A stretch of DNA of 8,945 bases from positions 1 to 8,945 of the forward strand of contig JACPQO010000256.1 in assembly GCA_016190405.1 (NCBI GenBank), given 5' to 3'. The translations under genes were made by a program, and so were the position numbers. The stretch is from Chloroflexota bacterium (GTDB lineage Bacteria > Chloroflexota > Dehalococcoidia > SM23-28-2 > RBG-16-64-32). The notes beneath the pieces are model-generated. The model saw nothing but the letters and a program-made list of their open reading frames with translations, was not told the DNA's origin and made no database searches. Positions 5,955 to 8,945 of the stretch are shown here, in pieces (the stretch's first letter is position 1; every line of letters starts with the position of its first letter).

Positions 5955-6532
5955 GGCAGCGGCCCCACGCTGACTTCGCGGAAGTAGACGGCAGACGCCG
6001 GGTCGTGGTTCTGGAGCCCGATGTAACCGGATTCGGGGCGCGGCCCCCGCTCCGGCTCGTAGGGGAACTGCCGCTCCGGCAGCGGGCCCGACGGGTCGAA
6101 CCGCGTGACCAGCTCCCCGTTCAGCGTCACGTCGATGCACGTCCCCCTCATCGCAATCTCCATGACGTTCCACTCGCCGGGCGGCTTCTGGGCCTCAGCC
6201 AATGCGCGGCTGAGCGAGTAGATGCAGCCGGTGCAGTGCCACTCGTCGCCGGTGGCCAGGATCTGCACCTCGTAGCCGTGGTGGACGGCGTACCAGGGAT
6301 TCGGCGGCCGCTCGGCGATCCGCACGAAGACGCCGGAGTTGTCCTCCACGCGACTCACCCGGTACACCACGCGAAGCATGGCGTCGCCGATCTTCGATTC
6401 GGTGTACCAGAGGAGGCCCATGCCGCCCTCGGTCTTCAGCGCCCCGCCCTCAACGACGAAGCTGCCCGGGCCGGTCATCTCCCAGCCCGTGAGATCGCGA
6501 CTGTTGAACAGTTGCCGGCGGCGTGCAGTCAT
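5951..6532 (-). CDS. DUF1080 (3-keto-glycoside lyase/hydratase-type) protein
   Basis: The 193-residue product shows the ordered motifs of the PF06439 jelly-roll family: L-F-N-S-R-D-L-T-G-W at 8-17, N-S-G-V-F-V-R-I, G-Y-E-V-Q-I, G-E-W-N, and G-Y-I-G-L-Q-N-H near the end. Characterised members act on 3-keto-glycosides by 1,2-elimination or hydration, and older annotation calls them 3-keto-disaccharide hydrolases. Many relatives are secreted, but no signal peptide is visible, so this one should be cytoplasmic. The ATG at 6532 is chosen because the homologous part begins directly after it. A GTG at 6565 is possible. Neither start has a good ribosome-binding site. TATACT on this strand at 6557-6562 may be its -10 box. 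It is the first gene of a three-gene unit and overlaps the isomerase by 4 nt. Confidence 0.9.
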   Translation of the reverse strand: MTARRRQLFNSRDLTGWEMTGPGSFVVEGGALKTEGGMGLLWYTESKIGDAMLRVVYRVSRVEDNSGVFVRIAERPPNPWYAVHHGYEVQILATGDEWHCTGCIYSLSRALAEAQKPPGEWNVMEIAMRGTCIDVTLNGELVTRFDPSGPLPERQFPYEPERGPRPESGYIGLQNHDPASAVYFREVSVGPLP

Positions 6533-6556
6533 AGCAGGAGGAATGCGTCGCCTGCT

Positions 6557-6562
6557 AGTATA
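6557..6562 (-). promoter_or_regulatory. Candidate -10 box for the sugar cluster
   Basis: TATACT on the minus strand lies 24 nt before the ATG at 6532, giving a short leader of about 18 nt. No good -35 hexamer stands 16-18 nt upstream, so the site is tentative. The alternative is read-through from the Lrp-like gene, which ends 72 nt before that ATG. Confidence 0.35.
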
Positions 6563-6604
6563 CACACGCTGACGCCTGCCGCCAGCGCCCCCGCGCCCTC
6601 GTAG

Positions 6605-6853
6605 CTAACTCAACCTCACCACCAGGCAGGTTGTCGTCCGCTGCACCCCCTCCACCCGCTGCATCCGCGATATCGCTTGCCCCAGCTTATCCAGATCTTC
6701 CGCGTCTACCTGTACGATGAGGTCGTACGGGCCCGTCACCACATCCACGGAAAGGACGTTGGTGTCCGGCAGCGAAAGGCTTTGGAGCCCCTGCCCGACA
6801 GGCTTCGCTTTGCCCACGGCAGCCTCCACAAGGATGTAGGCCCTCATCGCCAT
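6605..6853 (-). CDS. Stand-alone Lrp/AsnC ligand-binding (RAM) domain protein
   Basis: The 82-residue product is the alpha/beta ligand-binding half of Lrp/AsnC regulators, with no helix-turn-helix. It begins A-Y-I-L-V-E-A, has the family's V-V-T-G-P-Y-D-L-I-V-Q-V-D-A core, and ends in a T-T-T-C-L-V-V-R-L strand. Such single-domain proteins form dimers or larger rings that bind amino acids or other small ligands. They may act alone or modulate full-length Lrp proteins. The ATG at 6853 follows an excellent ribosome-binding site, AGAGGAGG at 6861-6868, with 7-nt spacing, so the short form is the real gene. The longer open frame upstream of the ATG is a shadow of non-coding DNA and the redoxin end. 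Its partner and ligand are not evident from the neighbours. Confidence 0.9.
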   Translation of the reverse strand: MAMRAYILVEAAVGKAKPVGQGLQSLSLPDTNVLSVDVVTGPYDLIVQVDAEDLDKLGQAISRMQRVEGVQRTTTCLVVRLS

Positions 6854-6966
6854 GTTCACACCTCCTCTAAACCCGCGTCGACCGAGGTGGCTGCGGCGGG
6901 GCGCCAGCGGACCTAGAACCGACGGCCGGTGGCCGCCTGCGGCCAGAGCCTGCTCCCGCCAGCCGT
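6854..6966 (-). other. Intergenic gap after the redoxin gene
   Basis: These 113 nt hold the ribosome-binding site of the Lrp-like gene and a GC-rich perfect hairpin, GGCCGC-CT-GCGGCC at 6931-6944. No U-run follows the hairpin, so it is at best a weak or Rho-assisted stop. I see no gene here. Confidence 0.5.
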
Positions 6967-8082
6967 CTACTCTGGCATCCCCTCCATCTCGATGCGCGGG
7001 TAATACCGCTGGTCGCCCAGGGCGTCCACGGCTGCCCAGAACTCCGGCCCGCCCGCCTTGGCCGGCTCCTCCAGCCACCAGCCCTGCCGACGGAAGTTCC
7101 AGCTCTCGGGCCGCAGCCGGATGGACTCCGACAGGTACTTCTGGGCGTCCTCCTGGTGCCCCTTCCGGTGCAGGTACACCGCCATCCGAAAGTTGGCCGC
7201 CGCCAGCGCCTGCTCCTCCGACGGCCCCCGCAGCCTGCGCTGCGCCTCCTCCGGCGACAGCGCGTACGCGCTCGCCTGCCCCTTCGCCACCCAGTCCCGT
7301 AGGGCGTCCGTGTACAGCTTGCGCTTCCGCCTCAGCTCGGCCAGCGCTTCCTCCGGCATCCGGTAGGTGGCGTGGTCCATAGTCCGGAACTCGTCGCCCA
7401 CGCCGGCCGGCTCCGTGGGCCGCACGATCCGTCCGCCCTCGTCGATCCAGACAGCGCTGGGCACGTTCACCATGTCGTACAGCTCGGCCACGACATGCTT
7501 CTCGTCGATCAGACAGGGGTAGGCGGGGTTCGCCGCCCGGATCCAGGGGCCGGCCGCGCCGGCGCCGCCCGTATCGAAGGCCACCGACACCACCACGAAG
7601 TTCTGGTCCTTCAGGTCATCGTACAGGGCCTGCCAGACCGGCAGGTCGAAGCGGCACCCTCACCACGACGCCCAGGAGACCAGGAAGACCTTCTTCCCCC
7701 GGCAATTGGAAAGAGAATGCGGGCGCCCCTCCAGGTCCGGCAGCGTAAAGTCCGGCGCCTCCAGCGAGAGGAGCCGGCTCCGCCGCTCTGCCGCCGCCTC
7801 GCCGAACAGCCACACTGAATGCGCTTCGTCGTGGATCACCGGCTGACCCAGGAGCCGGGCCAGCGCCGTCAGGTTGAAGCGGCCGCCGTCCCGCCGCAGG
7901 AACTCCCCCTCGCGTCCGGCCAGGATGGGAACACAGACGTCATCCTGACAGACTCCCTCGGGCCTCAGTTCCCAACCCGTCGACCGCCGCAGATCATCGA
8001 GCGGCAGCCACAGGTCATCGCCCTCAGCGACGGCGTGCGCAACCTCCGGTTCGCGGTGTCCGTAGATCAGCGTAACTGGCAT
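6967..8082 (-). CDS. Selenocysteine-containing redoxin (thioredoxin-fold, UGC motif) with TPR-like tail
   Basis: This is read as one 371-residue protein with the in-frame TGA at 7660-7662 decoded as Sec141. Residues 1-105 are an N-terminal region with L-W-L-P-L-D-D-L and a C45/C50 pair. Residues about 107-225 are an AhpC/TSA-ResA-type redoxin domain: E-A-P-D-F-T-L-P-D-L-E-G, then F-L-V-S-W-A-S-W140-Sec141-G-C143-R, then N-V-P207-S-A-V-W-I-D holding the cis-proline. Residues about 290-330 resemble a tetratricopeptide helix pair. The TGA stands exactly where this family has its catalytic Cys. Frame and homology continue unbroken after it, and a SECIS-like hairpin follows. ATG 8082 is chosen because AGGAGGTG (8085-8092) precedes it closely. 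No signal peptide is seen, so it is probably a cytosolic thiol or peroxide reductase. Alternatives are a nonsense mutation or a sequencing error. Conventional annotation would split it into 7660-8109 and 6967-7596. Confidence 0.85.
7626..7659 (-). promoter_or_regulatory. Candidate bacterial SECIS element
   Basis: In the mRNA, 14 nt after the UGA, CCUGCC (7645-7640), GGUCU loop (7639-7635) and GGCAGG (7634-7629) form a perfect 6-bp hairpin. GGG directly after the UGA (7659-7657) can pair with CCC (7628-7626) as a lower stem. The loop opens with GG and matches the GGUC(U) loop core of the E. coli fdhF SECIS. The UGA-to-loop distance of 20 nt suits bacterial SelB-dependent recoding. A competing fold, GACC-UGCC-GGUC, exists but is shorter. 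Confidence 0.75.
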
Positions 8083-8108
8083 GGCACCTCCTATCCTAGA
8101 ATAAGCCA

Positions 8109-8137
8109 ATCGTGCTCAAAAGCGGCGGGATTGTCAA
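8109..8137 (-). promoter_or_regulatory. Candidate promoter of the selenoprotein gene
   Basis: On the minus strand a perfect -35 TTGACA (8137-8132) stands 17 nt before a weak -10, CACGAT (8114-8109). This would start transcription near 8102, about 20 nt before the ATG at 8082. TATTCT further downstream is a better hexamer but lies 28 nt from the -35. Confidence 0.4.
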
Positions 8138-8181
8138 ACCCCCGCGCTCGTGCGGCCCCGACGACAGCCGGCCGGGTGATG

Positions 8182-8187
8182 TACAAT
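8182..8187 (+). promoter_or_regulatory. Candidate -10 box of the Usp-like gene
   Basis: TACAAT is one mismatch from consensus and would start transcription near 8194. That gives a short leader holding AGAGGGG at 8197-8203 before the GTG at 8212. CCGACG, 18 nt upstream, is a poor -35. Confidence 0.4.
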
Positions 8188-8211
8188 CGTAGGGGAAGAG
8201 GGGTGAGTGTG

Positions 8212-8661
8212 GTGGCTAGATACTTGGTAGTGGCGCACCAGACGGCGGGCAGCCCCGAGCTTTCGAAGCAAGTCGAGGCTCTCGCGGCTAGCGATCCCGG
8301 CGCAGAGTTTGTTCTGTTGGTCCCGACCACGCCGGTGCAGCATCTGCTGACCTGGGTTGAGGGCGAGGCCCGGGCGGTAGCTGAGCGAGCTGCGGAGGTC
8401 GCCCAAACCCATCTTGAGGCGGCCGGAGCAAGAGTCCTCCGTGCCGGCGTGGGAGACTCATCGCCGATGCTGGCTATCGAGGACGAACTGCGGGACAACC
8501 CCGGACTGTACGACGCCCTCGTCATCTGCACCCTTCCGGCCGGCGTCTCCCGCTGGCTTCGGCTGGACCTGCCCCATCAGGCGGAGCGCAAGTTCGCCCT
8601 GCCCGTCATCCACGTCGTCGCCGCGCCCCGGGTGGCTGCGGCGAAGCGCGAGCCCGCCTAG
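8212..8661 (+). CDS. Small Usp-like (Rossmann-type alpha/beta) protein of unknown function
   Basis: The 149-residue product starts with a hydrophobic strand, A-R-Y-L-V-V-A-H-Q-T-A, then F-V-L-L-V-P-T-T-P. It contains an alanine/glutamate-rich helix and a G-D-S-S-P-M-L-A-I-E-D-E-L segment, followed by Y-D-A-L-V-I-C-T-L-P. It ends with S-R-W-L-R-L-D-L-P-H-Q-A-E-R-K and L-P-V-I-H-V. This order resembles universal-stress-like proteins, with a nucleotide-type fold and a terminal strand after a serine/arginine loop, but the classical G-2x-G-9x-G-S/T motif is not intact. GTG 8212 is chosen over GTG 8203, GTG 8209 and ATG 8179 because AGAGGGG at 8197-8203 gives it normal spacing and the first strand begins at once. 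No membrane segment is seen. It is transcribed away from the selenoprotein gene. I do not assign a function. Confidence 0.8.
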   Translation: MARYLVVAHQTAGSPELSKQVEALAASDPGAEFVLLVPTTPVQHLLTWVEGEARAVAERAAEVAQTHLEAAGARVLRAGVGDSSPMLAIEDELRDNPGLYDALVICTLPAGVSRWLRLDLPHQAERKFALPVIHVVAAPRVAAAKREPA

Positions 8662-8712
8662 GACGGGCGCTGTCCGCACGACACTCGAGCCGACCGGCCC
8701 TCGCCCCTGTGC

Positions 8713-8718
8713 TATAAT
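8713..8718 (+). promoter_or_regulatory. Consensus -10 box giving a leaderless larA-like mRNA
   Basis: A perfect TATAAT ends 9 nt before the ATG at 8728, and there is no ribosome-binding site between them. CCGACC at 8690-8695, with 17-nt spacing, is a weak -35. The layout repeats that at 1343-1357. Confidence 0.55.
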
Positions 8719-8727
8719 CGCGCCGCT

Positions 8728-8945
8728 ATGGTCGATGTGCCCCTGCCCTACGGCGACGCCATCGTGAAGGTCAGCCTCCCCGACCGCACGCAGCTCGTGG
8801 GCGGCGGCGACGGCGGCCCTCGCATACCGCCGGTCGCAGACCAGGCGGCCGCCGTCCGCGAGGCCCTGGCCAGCCCCATCGGCCTGCCGCGACTCGGCCA
8901 GCTCGTGCGGCCCGGCGCCCGCGTCCTCATCGCTTTCGACGACCC
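8728..8945 (+). CDS. LarA-type nickel-dependent racemase (DUF2088), N-terminal part, cut by window end
   Basis: Only the first 72 residues lie in the window. They open with V-P-L-P-Y-G-D and V-S-L-P-D-R-T, then have A-A-V-R-E-A-L-A-S-P-I-G-L-P-R-L, then L-V-R-P-G-A-R-V-L-I-A-F-D-D. This is the characteristic beginning of the LarA/DUF2088 family: a short beta region, the R-E-A-L-x-x-P-I-G motif, and the first Rossmann-like strand ending in D-D. Members racemise lactate or epimerise other 2-hydroxy acids using a nickel-pincer cofactor made by LarB, LarC and LarE. The cofactor-binding lysine and histidines lie beyond the window, so activity cannot be judged. The ATG at 8728 is the only start that fits the family. 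It has no ribosome-binding site and looks leaderless. Confidence 0.85.
   Translation, partial: MVDVPLPYGDAIVKVSLPDRTQLVGGGDGGPRIPPVADQAAAVREALASPIGLPRLGQLVRPGARVLIAFDD

Larger units (their letters stand above)
8083..8211. other. Divergent intergenic region between selenoprotein and Usp-like genes
   Basis: These 129 nt separate two head-to-head genes. They hold AGGAGGTG for the minus-strand gene (8085-8092), TTGACA on the minus strand (8132-8137), and TACAAT (8182-8187) plus a purine-rich ribosome-binding site for the plus-strand gene. No clear operator palindrome or riboswitch is seen. Shared control is possible but unproven. Confidence 0.55.

Noticed and set aside
5004..5987. Plus-strand ORF (327 codons) across the isomerase gene
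   Set aside because: It runs through the palindromes and antisense to the TIM-barrel gene, has no recognisable motif, and has a biased composition typical of an antisense shadow.
5955..6173. Upstream extension of the isomerase ORF to 6173
   Set aside because: That part reads the DUF1080 gene out of frame and gives an Arg/Ala-rich sequence. The GTG at 5954 in a GTGA overlap fits the TIM-barrel start.
7597..7662. Frameshift or simple nonsense mutation splitting the redoxin gene
   Set aside because: Both halves are in the same frame, so no frameshift is needed. The single stop is UGA, falls exactly on the redox-Cys position and is followed by a SECIS-like hairpin. Selenocysteine explains all of these together. 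A base-call error remains possible.

Overview
The window is GC-rich bacterial chromosome. Its coding style is third-position G/C, GTG starts and strong AGGAGG ribosome-binding sites, mixed with genes that appear leaderless behind a TATAAT box. The gene set (Gfo/Idh/MocA oxidoreductases, a DUF1080 protein, a TIM-barrel sugar isomerase, a stand-alone Lrp/AsnC ligand domain, a LarA-type racemase, a short Usp-like protein) fits an environmental lineage such as Chloroflexota. Planctomycetota or Armatimonadota cannot be excluded. There is no rRNA or other phylogenetic marker, so this assignment is weak.

Layout. (1) 1-1314, plus: a Gfo/Idh/MocA oxidoreductase. (2) 1315-3954, plus: a visibly less GC-rich defence-type insert. 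It holds a DNA methyltransferase with a C-terminal Mrr-like nuclease domain and a DUF4238 protein almost abutting it, followed by the orphan C-terminal tail of a different, Eco57I/type IIG-like restriction-modification enzyme. A 7-bp tandem repeat follows. (3) 4007-6532, minus: a three-gene sugar cluster transcribed DUF1080, then TIM-barrel isomerase, then a second Gfo/Idh/MocA protein. The first two overlap by 4 nt. Two strong palindromes separate the last two. This combination matches the oxidation/elimination/hydration (3-keto-glycoside) way of breaking glycosidic bonds. (4) 6605-6853, minus: a RAM-domain-only Lrp/AsnC protein. (5) 6967-8082, minus: a redoxin gene interrupted in frame by one TGA at exactly the redox-active cysteine position. 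(6) 8212-8661, plus: a divergent Usp-like protein. (7) 8728 to the window end, plus: the start of a LarA-type nickel-dependent racemase.

The most notable content is region 5. The TGA sits in W-A-S-W-(TGA)-G-C-R. The frame stays open and homologous on both sides. Starting 14 nt after the TGA, the mRNA can form a 6-bp hairpin with a GGUCU loop, the same loop core as the classical E. coli fdhF SECIS. I therefore read it as a 371-residue selenoprotein with Sec141, not as two ORFs or a pseudogene. No selenocysteine machinery gene lies in the window.
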